Assembly: GCA_947459215.1 (NCBI GenBank)
Contig: CANHCQ010000007.1
Coordinates: 82,276-146,275 of the forward strand
Length of the DNA: 64,000 nt
Direction: 5' to 3'
Origin: Phycisphaerales bacterium
GTDB taxonomy: Bacteria > Planctomycetota > Phycisphaerae > Phycisphaerales > UBA1924
The notes below the pieces were generated by a model, which worked only from the letters and a program-made list of their open reading frames with translations, was not told where the DNA came from and made no database searches. This document shows, piece after piece, positions 15,742 to 24,876 of this stretch (position 1 is its first letter; each line of letters starts with the position of its first letter). The position numbers and the translations under genes were made by a program.

Positions 15742-18195
15742 TCACTGCCGCCGACCCGCGGTCTCGTCTTCCTGCCAGTTCTTCAGGTATTCGTTCGTAA
15801 GGTCTTCAAGGTCCTTGGAGTTCACCACGCCGTCGCGGTTGACGTCGATCGGAGCCTGATTCTGCCTGTAGATGTCGTTGACGTCGAAGCCGCCGCTGCG
15901 AGTCACGTCGAGATCCATCCCGATGTCCACCGTCAGGAGCGTGTGCAGGATCAGTTGATCTGAGTAGTCCACGATGCCGTCGCCGTTGAGGTCGTAGAGG
16001 TGCAGCACGCCGGTCAGGACTTGGCGAGCGTTGATGCACTGGAGGAGCGCGTCGAGGCTGCGCTGGTCCACCACGCCGTCCTCCCCGAAGCGGAACTTCG
16101 AGAACTCGGCCTTGAACGCCGCCCAGTCGCTCTCGTTGATCACGTTATCGGCGTTGTAGTCCAGCCGCCGGTTGGCGTTGCCGACGGCAAGCTGCGAGCC
16201 GCTATAGATCGAGCGGAAGTACTGCCAATCGACGGCGTCGATCCAGCCGTCCTCATTGAAGTCGCCGCGCTGCTGCGTGGCCGCATTGAGGATCCAGTTG
16301 CGGATGTCGGCACGCATGGCCGAGTTGTTGTTGAGGGTTGGGGCGTCGAACCAGCACCAGTCCTCGATGCCCCGAAGCCGCGACGTGTTGAGCTGATCGA
16401 GAATCGGCGGCCGGGTCTGGTTGGTCAGGTTCGCCAGTCCGGCGACGATCCGCTTGCCCGGGAGTGCGGTCTGAGCGCGCCCCAGGTCCGTGTCGATCGC
16501 GCTCGTGCTTGTGAAATACGACATGACGAAGTACAACTCCGCGGCATTGGTCGTACCCCACGAAGGCAGATCGATCATTTTGCTGGTGTGCGTCGCGCCG
16601 TTCCAATCCGCGAACGCCACCGCGCTGAAGATCGGCCGGGTGCTCACCGCGTCCACCGCCCCGCGGATCTGAACCAGCGCCTGCGTCACGTTGTTTCGGT
16701 TCCAGCTCAGCCACTGCGTGTCGTACGTCGAACCGCTGGTGTTCGAGGTCGTCCGTGGGTCGCGCCCGAACTGCTGCTGGAACGCACCGATCGCCCACAA
16801 GTCGTACGACCACGGGGCCCAGCCGTTAGTCGCCAGCGGAAAGAAGTGGTAATCGGCCTGGATGCCGAAGAGTCCCTTGTAGTTGGTTGTCAGCCGGGTG
16901 AAATAGTCGTTCAGCGCCGTGCGCACCCCGGGGTTGCCGAGGTTCACGAACCGCTGGTTGGCAAGATCGCCCGTGATCGTGACGGTCGGGTCGCGGTTGT
17001 CCACGACGAAGCCGGGGTTCGCGGCGAGGAACGCCGAAGGATTGGTGCCGAAGTCCAGATACCCCGTTTCGCACCACGCGTGGATGCGAATGCCGTAGCG
17101 TGCTGCCAGCGTGATCGCGCTCTGCAGGTAGTCCGTCGTGAATCGGGCCGGGAAATCCGGATCGTTGTTTCTGCCCGTGTCCTTGCCCCAGTAGAGCGTC
17201 TCAAGGAACACGTCGGTGATGCCGGCCTGCGCCAACGACGAGATCGTGGTCAGGAACCCGTCTGTCGAAGGCGTCGAGGTTGAAGTGTTTCCGCCCGGCG
17301 GCCGCAGCCATGCCCCGCGGATCGGTCGCGTCGTGCGGTAGACTGCGTTCGCCGGAAGCAGCACCACGCCGAGATGGTTCGCGACAGCACGGAACGAACC
17401 GCCGCTGGGCGAGTTCTGCACCACGGTGCCGTTGTCGAGCGTCGCCGAAAAGCTGGTGCTGCCGCCGCCGTCGAGATTGATCGCTCGCCACGCGCCGATC
17501 GAGATCATGTACGAGCCGAGTTCCGACAGGTTGATGCCCGACGACGTCCCGCCGACATCGAATGTCACCATGTAGAGCGTTGTGCCCGCCTGGTTGATGC
17601 CCACCGCCGTGCGCGCGGTGCGTGTCGTCGGCTGCACCCGCGCCGTCCCGCCGGTGTTCACGCCGTCGATGACGAGCATAGTGCCCGGGTCGGTGTCCGT
17701 GTTGCTTGGCCCGACGCCCGCGACGGCATCGAAGATGCTTGGGTCCGCCGCGGTGATGTAATCAATCTTCGCAAGCTTGTTGCGATCGAACGTGATCGCC
17801 GGATCGGGGAACGAGCCGAACTGCCGCACCGGCGAGATCACGTTGCCGTTGATCGCCGAGAGCCCGATGATGTCGCCGACGGTCGCCGAGACCGTGCCAT
17901 AGAAGTTTGCGTTGATCGCGACGCGGGCGCCGGTGTTGGTGCGGAACGTCGGCGCAGTCATCAGCAGCGAGTCGCCCCCGGTCGCCGTCAGCGACGGCGG
18001 CGTGGTCACGATTCGCACCCGCGGGCTGGTGAGATCGACCACCGCCTGCCAGCCCCGAGCCGTGGAACCGCCGCCCAGGTTGCGGCTGATCTGCGTGATC
18101 GTCAGCTGCGCCGACGCTGCGGACGCGAGCGTGCCCGCCGCCGCGACCAAAGCCACAGATCTCCACGAGCTACTGCGTTGGAACGAACACGCCAT
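15742..18195 (-). CDS. secreted phosphodiester-glycosidase / GH-like / dockerin multidomain protein
   Basis: 817 residues, exported by an N-terminal signal peptide (about 1-29, ending ASAASAQ). Residues about 35-285 match the NAGPA/phosphodiester glycosidase fold (INANFYG, then AVGINQAGTTLYMVTFDV and the active-site stretch AINLDGGGSTSF). Residues about 290-600 match the glycosyl-hydrolase-like family 10 (RGAWLRPPGG, ITDVFLETLYWG, IRIHAWCETGYLDFG). The C-terminus has four or five EF-hand/dockerin-like repeats, such as GDFNEDGWIDAVDW and YDLNGDGIVDYSD. Likely a polysaccharide-processing surface or secreted enzyme; the substrate is unknown. Confidence 0.82.
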   Translation of the reverse strand: MACSFQRSSSWRSVALVAAAGTLASAASAQLTITQISRNLGGGSTARGWQAVVDLTSPRVRIVTTPPSLTATGGDSLLMTAPTFRTNTGARVAINANFYGTVSATVGDIIGLSAINGNVISPVRQFGSFPDPAITFDRNKLAKIDYITAADPSIFDAVAGVGPSNTDTDPGTMLVIDGVNTGGTARVQPTTRTARTAVGINQAGTTLYMVTFDVGGTSSGINLSELGSYMISIGAWRAINLDGGGSTSFSATLDNGTVVQNSPSGGSFRAVANHLGVVLLPANAVYRTTRPIRGAWLRPPGGNTSTSTPSTDGFLTTISSLAQAGITDVFLETLYWGKDTGRNNDPDFPARFTTDYLQSAITLAARYGIRIHAWCETGYLDFGTNPSAFLAANPGFVVDNRDPTVTITGDLANQRFVNLGNPGVRTALNDYFTRLTTNYKGLFGIQADYHFFPLATNGWAPWSYDLWAIGAFQQQFGRDPRTTSNTSGSTYDTQWLSWNRNNVTQALVQIRGAVDAVSTRPIFSAVAFADWNGATHTSKMIDLPSWGTTNAAELYFVMSYFTSTSAIDTDLGRAQTALPGKRIVAGLANLTNQTRPPILDQLNTSRLRGIEDWCWFDAPTLNNNSAMRADIRNWILNAATQQRGDFNEDGWIDAVDWQYFRSIYSGSQLAVGNANRRLDYNADNVINESDWAAFKAEFSKFRFGEDGVVDQRSLDALLQCINARQVLTGVLHLYDLNGDGIVDYSDQLILHTLLTVDIGMDLDVTRSGGFDVNDIYRQNQAPIDVNRDGVVNSKDLEDLTNEYLKNWQEDETAGRRQ

Positions 18196-18329
18196 GAGTC
18201 TTGTCTCCGTGCTTTTACCGATATGTGTTTGTATCGGAAGCTCGCCGACGGAGCAAGGAGAAACCTAGGACATTCGCAGCCATTCCGCCGCGATTCCGTC
18301 GATTTACCCTGATGAAGCATGTCCGTGAA

Positions 18330-20048
18330 CTAATCGGGCAGCAGAGATATTCCAGTCATCTCTGTCGGCTTTGGCAGCCCCATGATCGCCAGCGCCGTCG
18401 GCATGATGTCCGCCAGCCGCCCGCGTTTGGCCCGCACCTCGGGCTTGAACCAGCCCGACGCGTCCTGGTCGCCGCGGAGCTTCTTGCCCTTGAACCGATC
18501 GCCTACCACGATCAGCGGCACGTCGTATGTCGTGTGGGCCGTGTGCGGCGCGTTGGTCGCCGGATCGAACATCTGCTCGCTGTTGCCGTGGTCGGCGGTG
18601 ACGATCAGCGACCCGCCCTTGGCCAGCGTCGCATCGACGAGCGTGCCCACGCATGCGTCCACCGTTTCGCACGCCTTGATCGCTGCGGGCAGGCTGCCGG
18701 TGTGCCCAACCATGTCGGCGTTGGCGAAGTTGATGACGATGAGTTCGTCGCAGTCGGGCGCGGCGATCCGCCGCAGCACCGCGTCGCGGATCTCCTCCGC
18801 CGACATCTCGGGCTTCATGTCATACGTCTTCACCTTCGGGCTCGGCGGGTTCTCCCGCGTCTCGCCCGGGAAGGGCTCCTCGCGGTAGTCGTTGAAGAAG
18901 AACGTGACGTGCGGGTACTTCTCGGTCTCCGCGCAGCGGAACTGGTGCAGGGTGCCTTCGTTCAGTAGGACCGGCCTCTGGCCGGTCTGCTTCTGCTTGC
19001 TGATCCACTCCCCCGCGATGTTCACCATCCGCGGCGGTTTGGGGAACGCCACCGCCGACACGAACGGCGTCAACGCCTCCCAGTAATCCGTCATCGTCAC
19101 ATAGAACAGGTCGAGCTTGCGGCCACGGTCGAACCCGTTCTTGCCTGAGTCCGGCGAGGGCTTCACCTTCGCCCACTTGTCGTCGGGGAAGACGAACGCG
19201 GCCGAGATCTCGCGGGGACGATCGCCGCGGTAGTTGAAGAAGATCACGCTGTCGCCGTCCTTGATGCGCGACGCCGCGATCTGCTCCGCGGTTCCGATGG
19301 CGGTGGGGGTGACGAACTCGTCGCCCTTCAAGGTCTCGCCCGAGGGGTTGTCGTAGTAGTGCTGAATCGCCGCGGCCGCCGACGCAGCAGTGGGGACGGG
19401 GCCTTCCAGGCCCCGTCCAGTCAGGCAATCAAACGCGATCTGCACGCGCTCCCATCGGTGGTCGCGATCCATCGCGTAATAGCGACCCATCACGCTTGCG
19501 ACGCGCCCGACGCCGAGCTGCTTGCACTTGTCTTCCACCGCCTTGGTGAACCCAAGCCCTGTGTACGGCCCGGTGTCGCGCCCGTCGGTGAACATGTGCA
19601 GGAAGACCCGCGAGCCGTCGAAGCCCAGCGTCTTGGTGGCCGCGAGAATCGCGTAGAGATGCTCGAGCAGCCCGTGCACGCCCGCGTCGGAGTTGATACC
19701 GAGCAGGTGCAGGTTGCTGTTCTTCTGCTTCGCGTGCGCCACCGCCGCCGCGATCGCCTTGTTGGTGTGCAGGCCGGTCTCGCAGGCCTTGGTCATCACC
19801 AGCGATTCCTGCGGCACCACCCGCCCGGCACCGATGTTCTGGTGCCCGACCTCGCTGTTGCCCATCGTGCCGTCCGGCAGACCGACGTCCTCGCCGCTGG
19901 TCTTGATGAGCGTCCAGGGATAGTCGTGCATCAGCCGATCGGCGACGGGCGTCTTGGCGAGCTTGACGGCGTTGAAGGAATCGTGCGACGGGTTGGGGTT
20001 CATGCCCCAGCCGTCGCGGATGATGAGAACGAGAGGAAAGCTGCTCAT
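18330..20048 (-). CDS. gpmI: 2,3-bisphosphoglycerate-independent phosphoglycerate mutase
   Basis: 572-residue two-metal enzyme interconverting 3- and 2-phosphoglycerate in glycolysis. Conserved: VLIIRDGWG, GNSEVGHQNIGAGR with the phosphorylated Ser, DGRDTGP, RYYAMDRDHRWERV, NADMVGHTG and TADHGNSEQM. It is about 55 residues longer than the E. coli enzyme. Part of the extra length comes from two palindromic DNA segments inside the frame (18969-18987 and 19395-19417), translated within EWISKQKQTGQRPVLLNEG and LTGRGLEGPVP. The ATG at 20048 starts directly at the conserved N-terminus. Confidence 0.94.
   Translation of the reverse strand: MSSFPLVLIIRDGWGMNPNPSHDSFNAVKLAKTPVADRLMHDYPWTLIKTSGEDVGLPDGTMGNSEVGHQNIGAGRVVPQESLVMTKACETGLHTNKAIAAAVAHAKQKNSNLHLLGINSDAGVHGLLEHLYAILAATKTLGFDGSRVFLHMFTDGRDTGPYTGLGFTKAVEDKCKQLGVGRVASVMGRYYAMDRDHRWERVQIAFDCLTGRGLEGPVPTAASAAAAIQHYYDNPSGETLKGDEFVTPTAIGTAEQIAASRIKDGDSVIFFNYRGDRPREISAAFVFPDDKWAKVKPSPDSGKNGFDRGRKLDLFYVTMTDYWEALTPFVSAVAFPKPPRMVNIAGEWISKQKQTGQRPVLLNEGTLHQFRCAETEKYPHVTFFFNDYREEPFPGETRENPPSPKVKTYDMKPEMSAEEIRDAVLRRIAAPDCDELIVINFANADMVGHTGSLPAAIKACETVDACVGTLVDATLAKGGSLIVTADHGNSEQMFDPATNAPHTAHTTYDVPLIVVGDRFKGKKLRGDQDASGWFKPEVRAKRGRLADIMPTALAIMGLPKPTEMTGISLLPD
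18969..18987. repeat. palindrome GACCGGCC-TCT-GGCCGGTC inside gpmI
   Basis: Perfect 8-bp inverted repeat in the coding sequence. The arms are identical to the intergenic palindrome at 1369-1387. The encoded residues (TGQRPV) sit where other GpmI proteins have a short loop. Confidence 0.7.
19395..19417. repeat. palindrome GACGGGGCC-TTCCA-GGCCCCGTC inside gpmI
   Basis: Perfect 9-bp inverted repeat with a 5-base loop in the coding sequence, encoding GRGLEGPV, at a loop position of variable length in the family. Confidence 0.65.
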
Positions 20049-20077
20049 ACCCGCAGGATACGCGGGGACAAATGCAA

Positions 20078-20104
20078 AACCGCGGGGCTCAAGGCCCCGC
20101 GGTT
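20078..20104 (-). terminator. intrinsic terminator of the peroxiredoxin gene
   Basis: 11-bp stem (AACCGCGGGGC with GCCCCGCGGTT, loop TCAAG as read on plus). On the minus strand it is followed by TTGCATTTG. It lies 28 bases after the peroxiredoxin stop. Confidence 0.75.
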
Positions 20105-20131
20105 GACTGACTTCTGGTGGAGCTCAGGGTG

Positions 20132-20620
20132 TCACGCCCCCAGCGAAGCGAGCACTTCCTCAAAGTTCATCGCCTTTCCCGGCTCGCGGTTCTGGGCCCA
20201 CTTGACCTTGGCAACGCCGTCGGCCGACTGGCCAAAGACGACCGTGCCGCGCTGCGAGACGTTCAGGTCCTTCCAGTACAGCCCGAACGCCTTGCACACC
20301 TCGCGGTGCATGTCCGCGAGCAGGGGCTGCTTGAGCCCGAGCTGCTTGGACCACTCGGCCTGCACCGCGAACGAGTCGCACGAGATACCGACGACCTGCG
20401 AGCCCTTGCTCGACCACTTGGCCATCTCATCGCTCACGCACTTCATTTCCGTGCTGCAGACGCTGGTGAACGCCAGCGGGTAGAAGCACAGGACGACATC
20501 GCCCTTCTTGACCGCGTCGCTCAGCGTCCAGTCGTTGCGGTTCTGGTCCTTGAGGGTGAAGTTCGGGGCGGTCTCGCCGACGGCGAGGGGCTTTTCGCGG
20601 GGTGTCAGGGTCGTGGACAT
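20132..20620 (-). CDS. peroxiredoxin (AhpC/BCP type)
   Basis: 162-residue thioredoxin-fold peroxidase reducing H2O2 and organic peroxides. The peroxidatic cysteine is in PLAFTSVCSTEM (PxxFTxxC), preceded by GDVVLCFYP. A further Cys in GISCDSF is typical of AhpE-like/BCP members; a resolving cysteine in the alpha2 helix is not evident. The start at 20620 (MSTTLTPREK) has CGGAG upstream; a much longer open frame on this strand is a shadow of the opposite gene. It has its own terminator and lies upstream of gpmI on the same strand. Confidence 0.88.
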   Translation of the reverse strand: MSTTLTPREKPLAVGETAPNFTLKDQNRNDWTLSDAVKKGDVVLCFYPLAFTSVCSTEMKCVSDEMAKWSSKGSQVVGISCDSFAVQAEWSKQLGLKQPLLADMHREVCKAFGLYWKDLNVSQRGTVVFGQSADGVAKVKWAQNREPGKAMNFEEVLASLGA

Positions 20621-20789
20621 CGGAACTCCGGTGAAAGGGTGGGGGATAGCGATCAATGCCAGCACCGAACGGCGTGGCGGGTGCCGCTGCACATCATCTC
20701 GAACGGCGCGATATGCTATTCCCATGCGGCGGAGCCGCAGCGTTCGATTCCCGGACGCGACGCACCCACGACGCAGGCAGGAGGCCGAC

Positions 20790-22202
20790 ATGGCACGCCC
20801 CCAATCGACACCATCGTCCGCAAAGGGCACCAAGCACGGCAAGCCGACCGCGGCGGCCTCCAAGCCAACATCCAAGGCAGCTTCCAAGACAGCCACCAAG
20901 CCCGGCTCCAAGCCGCTCGCCAAGCCAGCCGCCAAGGTCGGCCCGAAACAGACGCCGAAGGTCACTGCCAAGCGCACATCCGTTCCCGCTCGCCCCGCGG
21001 TCGTCGTCAAGGTCACGCAGATCCCAGGCAAGACCCCGGCCAAGCCCGCCGACAAGAGCGCGAGCCGGAAAGTCGCCCGAAAGTCAGCGGCGACGGCATC
21101 CGCGAAGGCCCTCGTTCCCGCGTTCGATGAGCCGCTCGACGCATTGGAACTGGACGCTGAAAGTCTGGGCGTCGAAGATCTCGACGCGGAAAGCCTCGAA
21201 GCCGAGACGTCCGACAATCCCGTCGCGATCGCGGCAGACACCGCCTCGCCCACCCGAATCGCTGCGTTGGCGAACCCCATGCCCACCTCCCGCGCTCCAC
21301 AGCGTCGGGAGCCCGTCGCCGTGACACCAGTCGCACCCATCATGCCTACACCTCGCGCCCTGCCCGAGACGCTCGTTGAGCGTTACGAACTCGTCAAGTC
21401 CCGCATCGCCGCCGCGGCCAAGCGCAGCGGCCGCCGCGCCGAGGACATCCTCCTCGTCGCTGTCACCAAGTACGCCACGCCCGAGCAGGTGCGCGAGTTG
21501 CTCGCCCTGGGCCACCGCGACCTTGGCGAGAACCGCGTGCAGCATCTGCTGCAACAGGCCGCGATGGTGGAGGAGTATCAGGCTCGACTCAGGACGCTGC
21601 CGGCCACCCGAAAGGCCGCCGCCGACGCAGCAGCCACGCTCTTTGACGCGGTCCCTGGCAAGCCCGGTATCCCCGACCCCGCCAGCACCAACGCCCGTTG
21701 GCACATGATCGGGCATCTGCAGCGCAACAAGGCCAAGAAGATCGTCGAACTGGTGCGCCTAACCCACTCCGTCGATTCGCTCCGCGTCGCTGAGGAACTG
21801 CAGACCCTCGCGCTCAAGAAGGACCGTGTCATCGACGTCCTGATCCAGGTGAACTGCTCGGGCGAGGATCAGAAGTTCGGCTGTCCGATCCCAGCGACGA
21901 TCCCGCTCGCCGAGCAGATCGGGTCGATGATCAACATCCGTGTCCGCGGACTCATGACGATGGCCGCCTACAGCGACAACCCGGAGGACGCCCGCGCAAC
22001 CTTCGGACGCTGCCGCGAGATGTTCGAGGAGCTCAAGGGCAGTGGCGTCGTCGAAGGACCGGTCAACATCCTTTCGATGGGGATGACCGGCGATTTTGAG
22101 GTTGCCATCGAAGAGGGTGCGAACTGCATCCGCATCGGGTCCGCGATCTTCGGCGAGCCCCCCGCGAGCGCGACAGACGAGGCGGAGAGCGATGAGGAGT
22201 AA
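20790..22202 (+). CDS. YggS-like PLP homeostasis protein with histone-H1-like N-terminal tail
   Basis: 470 residues. The C-terminal portion (about 200-460) is the YggS/PROSC alanine-racemase-like barrel: LLVAVTKYATPEQVRELL with the PLP lysine near residue 227, DLGENRVQ, WHMIGHLQRNKAKKIV, VLIQVNCSGEDQKFG, RGLMTMA and SMGMTGDFEVAIEEGAN. The first 110 residues are almost only K, A, P, S and T (SKPTSKAASKTATKPGSK), like bacterial histone-H1-like tails, then a short acidic stretch (about 115-150). An insertion near residue 265 (TRKAAADAAATLFD) is also unusual. GGCAGGAGG upstream sets the start. YggS buffers cellular PLP; the tail could bind nucleic acid, which is inference. Confidence 0.85.
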   Translation: MARPQSTPSSAKGTKHGKPTAAASKPTSKAASKTATKPGSKPLAKPAAKVGPKQTPKVTAKRTSVPARPAVVVKVTQIPGKTPAKPADKSASRKVARKSAATASAKALVPAFDEPLDALELDAESLGVEDLDAESLEAETSDNPVAIAADTASPTRIAALANPMPTSRAPQRREPVAVTPVAPIMPTPRALPETLVERYELVKSRIAAAAKRSGRRAEDILLVAVTKYATPEQVRELLALGHRDLGENRVQHLLQQAAMVEEYQARLRTLPATRKAAADAAATLFDAVPGKPGIPDPASTNARWHMIGHLQRNKAKKIVELVRLTHSVDSLRVAEELQTLALKKDRVIDVLIQVNCSGEDQKFGCPIPATIPLAEQIGSMINIRVRGLMTMAAYSDNPEDARATFGRCREMFEELKGSGVVEGPVNILSMGMTGDFEVAIEEGANCIRIGSAIFGEPPASATDEAESDEE

Positions 22203-23475
22203 GGCGATCATCGTGGCGGCGTGTGTGCTGTTCGCCGCGCCGGCTGTCGAGGCGCAGGTCGGGCCACAGATTCCGACATCGCCCGTCACGGCGAGCGCCG
22301 AGGTTCAGACGCGATTGGCCGCGCTCGTGCAGGCGTATCGCCAGGGACCGACGCGGGACTCGGTGTCGATTCGTGTCAAGAACGATCGCGGTCAGACGTC
22401 GCAATCCACTGTGCAGGTCTCGGTCGATCCCGGGTCGCCGACGCGGCTGCGGATGGAACTGGGACGTCTCGTCGTGACCGCCACCGGGCCGATCGTTCAC
22501 GCCACCATCAAGAGCGACGAAGCTCGCTACTGCGAGTTCACGCTGCCGGACGGATCGCTCAAGAGCGGGCTCGAGAAGCTCTTCCCGAAGCTCGCCTTGC
22601 CGCAACTGGTGCTCGCGGATCGCGGGGTCGCGAGCGACAACCTGGCCGATCTGGGCCTGGACCCGCGAGGCGTGAGCGATGTGCGCTGGCGCAGCAGCCG
22701 GCTGGAGCGCGGCACTGGTCGGATCATGCTCGAGGGCGATATCTCGGGCGGAACGATCAAGCTTGGCATCGATCGCGTCACCAATCGCCTTCGCACTGCC
22801 GAACTGACTCTTGATGATGGTCCGGTGCGGGCGATCGATGTGTCCTGCCGGGCGATGGACGCCGGTGAACCGCAGGGTTGGGCGGTTGATGTGACGGGAC
22901 GCACGAAGGTCGACGCGCTCAGCGATCTCAAGGGCGATGGCGAGGTGATCCGCGTGGGTCACGCCCTGCCCAAGACGCTGATCTTCTTTACGACCGGCGG
23001 CTCGCGATGGGAGGAGCAGAGCGATCAGTTCAACTCCGTGCTCATTCTCACGCGGTTCAACGTCAAACCGATGCGAGATGCCGATCCCGAAGCTCGTGAC
23101 GCAGCGTTCCGCGACGCTCGGCGTCTCGTCCTTCCGTCGGTGCGGCTCCGCGATCAACTGCTCGTCGGTTCGGACGGGATCTACAGCGTTCGCTGTGCAC
23201 CTCTGATCGACGAGGCGGACATGACCGTGGGCATGGCGGCATTGCTCTTCCGTGTGTTCGACAGCGAAGACAATGTCGCGGTTCCGGACAGACGCAACGA
23301 GACTGTTCTGCTCGCAGAATCTTCCGGCGATTTCGACCCAGTGCTCGCCGGCGGCCTCGCTTCGGCCGTGGTGGTTGACAAAGAACGCGTGGTGCGAGCG
23401 ATCGTGACGCTCGATGACCCGAACGCCGCCGAGAAGCGTGTACGAGCGGTCCTCGAAGAGATCGGCAAGAAGTAG
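22192..23475 (+). CDS. secreted protein of unknown function, LolA-like N-terminal half
   Basis: 427 residues with a signal peptide (about 1-21, ending APAVEAQ). Residues about 35-210 alternate in beta strands like periplasmic LolA/DUF2092 lipid-carrier folds (VSIRVKNDRG, MELGRLVVTATG, LEKLFPKLALPQLVLAD). The last 60 residues resemble the end of TlpA-type thioredoxins (SAVVVDKERVVRAIVTLDDP) but there is no CxxC. It overlaps the end of the YggS-like gene by 11 bases and has GGCGGAGAG before the ATG, so the genes are translationally coupled. Function not assigned. Confidence 0.65.
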   Translation: MRSKAIIVAACVLFAAPAVEAQVGPQIPTSPVTASAEVQTRLAALVQAYRQGPTRDSVSIRVKNDRGQTSQSTVQVSVDPGSPTRLRMELGRLVVTATGPIVHATIKSDEARYCEFTLPDGSLKSGLEKLFPKLALPQLVLADRGVASDNLADLGLDPRGVSDVRWRSSRLERGTGRIMLEGDISGGTIKLGIDRVTNRLRTAELTLDDGPVRAIDVSCRAMDAGEPQGWAVDVTGRTKVDALSDLKGDGEVIRVGHALPKTLIFFTTGGSRWEEQSDQFNSVLILTRFNVKPMRDADPEARDAAFRDARRLVLPSVRLRDQLLVGSDGIYSVRCAPLIDEADMTVGMAALLFRVFDSEDNVAVPDRRNETVLLAESSGDFDPVLAGGLASAVVVDKERVVRAIVTLDDPNAAEKRVRAVLEEIGKK

Positions 23476-23501
23476 CCGCTCGGGCCTTGATGCTGGAACT
23501 C

Positions 23502-23535
23502 CAAAAGAAAACGCCCGCGTGCGAAACGCGGGCGT
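23502..23535 (-). terminator. intrinsic terminator of the tyrosine recombinase gene
   Basis: ACGCCCGCG at 23511-23519 pairs with CGCGGGCGT at 23527-23535. On the minus strand it is followed by TTTTCTTTTGG, about 20 bases after the recombinase stop. Confidence 0.85.
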
Positions 23536-23557
23536 CAAGGGGGAACTGTGTTCGGAT

Positions 23558-24592
23558 TCAGCTCGCCTGCGCCCGCGGGTGCGAGCGGTTGAACGCGTCC
23601 TGCATGCGCTGGGCGGTGAGGTGGGTGTAGACCTGCGTCGTCGAGAGCGACTGGTGGCCCAAGAGCTCCTGCACGCTGCGGAGGTCGGCGCCGTTGTCCA
23701 AGAGGTGGGTCGCGAAGCTGTGCCGCAGAGTGTGCGGGCTGATGGTCGGGTCGAGGCCGACCTGCTTGAGGTACTTGTCGAGCTTGCGGCGGACCGAGCG
23801 GCTGCTCAGGCGGCCGCCGTGCTTGTTGATGAACAGCGGACGGAGCTTGCGGTCCTGGCTCCAGCACTGGGCGAAGCGAGGATCGTTCTTGACGAGCTCG
23901 GCGTAGCGGTTGATGGCGTTGATGGCGTGGCTGCCGAGGGGAACGATGCGTTCCTTCTTGCCCTTGCCGCGGACGTGCAGCGCCTCACCGGCGATGTCGA
24001 GGTCCTCGAGCTCGAGGCCGATCAGCTCGCTGACGCGCAGGCCGGTGGAGTACAGAGTCTCAAGCATCGCGCGGTCGCGACGGCCGAGCACGTCGTTGTC
24101 GTCCGGAGCCGCCAAGAGCTTCTCGATCTGCTCGATCGAGATCGCCTTCGGAAGGCGCTTGCCCTGGCGGGGCGTGCGGATCAGGGTCATCGGGTTGGCC
24201 GCGGCCATGGCCTTGCGGTCCGCCCACTTGTAGAACGAACGCAGCGTGGCGATCTTGCGCGCCATCGTCGCGGCCGAGTACTGGTTCTCGCCCAGGTGAG
24301 CGAGGAAGCCGCGGATCACGTCGGCCGACGCCTGGCAGACGGCGTCGGTGAGCGTCGCGGGCGCGAAACCGTTGCCGGCCATCGTCGGGCGCTTCCCGCC
24401 GCGGGCGTCCTCGGCGTACTTGTTGGTCGCCGACTTCTCGTGCGACTCGTCGGGCTTGATCTTGAACTCGGCAGTCAGGTACTCCATGTACTGGCGCAAG
24501 TCGGCACCATAGCAACGAGCCGTGTACGGGCTGAAGTGGCGCTCGTCGCCCAGGTACCGAGTGAACATGTCAACGATCGGAAGGATGAACAT
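23558..24592 (-). CDS. xerC: tyrosine recombinase XerC/XerD
   Basis: 344-residue tyrosine recombinase, probably the chromosome-dimer resolvase acting at dif. All catalytic residues are present: Arg in STGLRVSEL (about 186), Lys in GKGKKER (about 210), HTLRHSFATHLL (His 287, Arg 290), LGHQSLSTTQVYTH (His 313, Tyr 322). The N-terminal SAM-like domain carries an extra polar stretch of about 35 residues (about 48-85) absent from typical 300-residue XerC/D. ATG at 24592 has GGAG eight bases upstream; a TTG two codons earlier is less likely. Whether it is XerC or XerD cannot be told here. Confidence 0.88.
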   Translation of the reverse strand: MFILPIVDMFTRYLGDERHFSPYTARCYGADLRQYMEYLTAEFKIKPDESHEKSATNKYAEDARGGKRPTMAGNGFAPATLTDAVCQASADVIRGFLAHLGENQYSAATMARKIATLRSFYKWADRKAMAAANPMTLIRTPRQGKRLPKAISIEQIEKLLAAPDDNDVLGRRDRAMLETLYSTGLRVSELIGLELEDLDIAGEALHVRGKGKKERIVPLGSHAINAINRYAELVKNDPRFAQCWSQDRKLRPLFINKHGGRLSSRSVRRKLDKYLKQVGLDPTISPHTLRHSFATHLLDNGADLRSVQELLGHQSLSTTQVYTHLTAQRMQDAFNRSHPRAQAS

Positions 24593-24876
24593 CGGCAACT
24601 CTCCGGGCCGCTCAAGCCTGATCCCGTAACCACGGCATCAGGCGCTCTCGGCGGATAACACACGTCGCGAGACGACCGCTAGACCCTTCAATCGGTTCTC
24701 GCCCCCAGCGGCTGAACGCCGTCCGCAAGGAAGAACGCAAGTCTTGTCGGACCAGCGTGTTGCTCCGCTGTTTATACGCGTCCGGAACCCTTCCGGTTTT
24801 CTCGGACTATGGCGATTTATACATGAAATCCTTATCGGAAAAGGCTTTACGAGAAATTTAGCCTGGTCCGAATCGG

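Noticed and set aside
20621..21343. Minus-strand extension of the peroxiredoxin to 403 residues
   Set aside because: Extra part is the complement of the Lys/Ala tail of the YggS-like gene, without ribosome site and with no similarity to peroxiredoxins.
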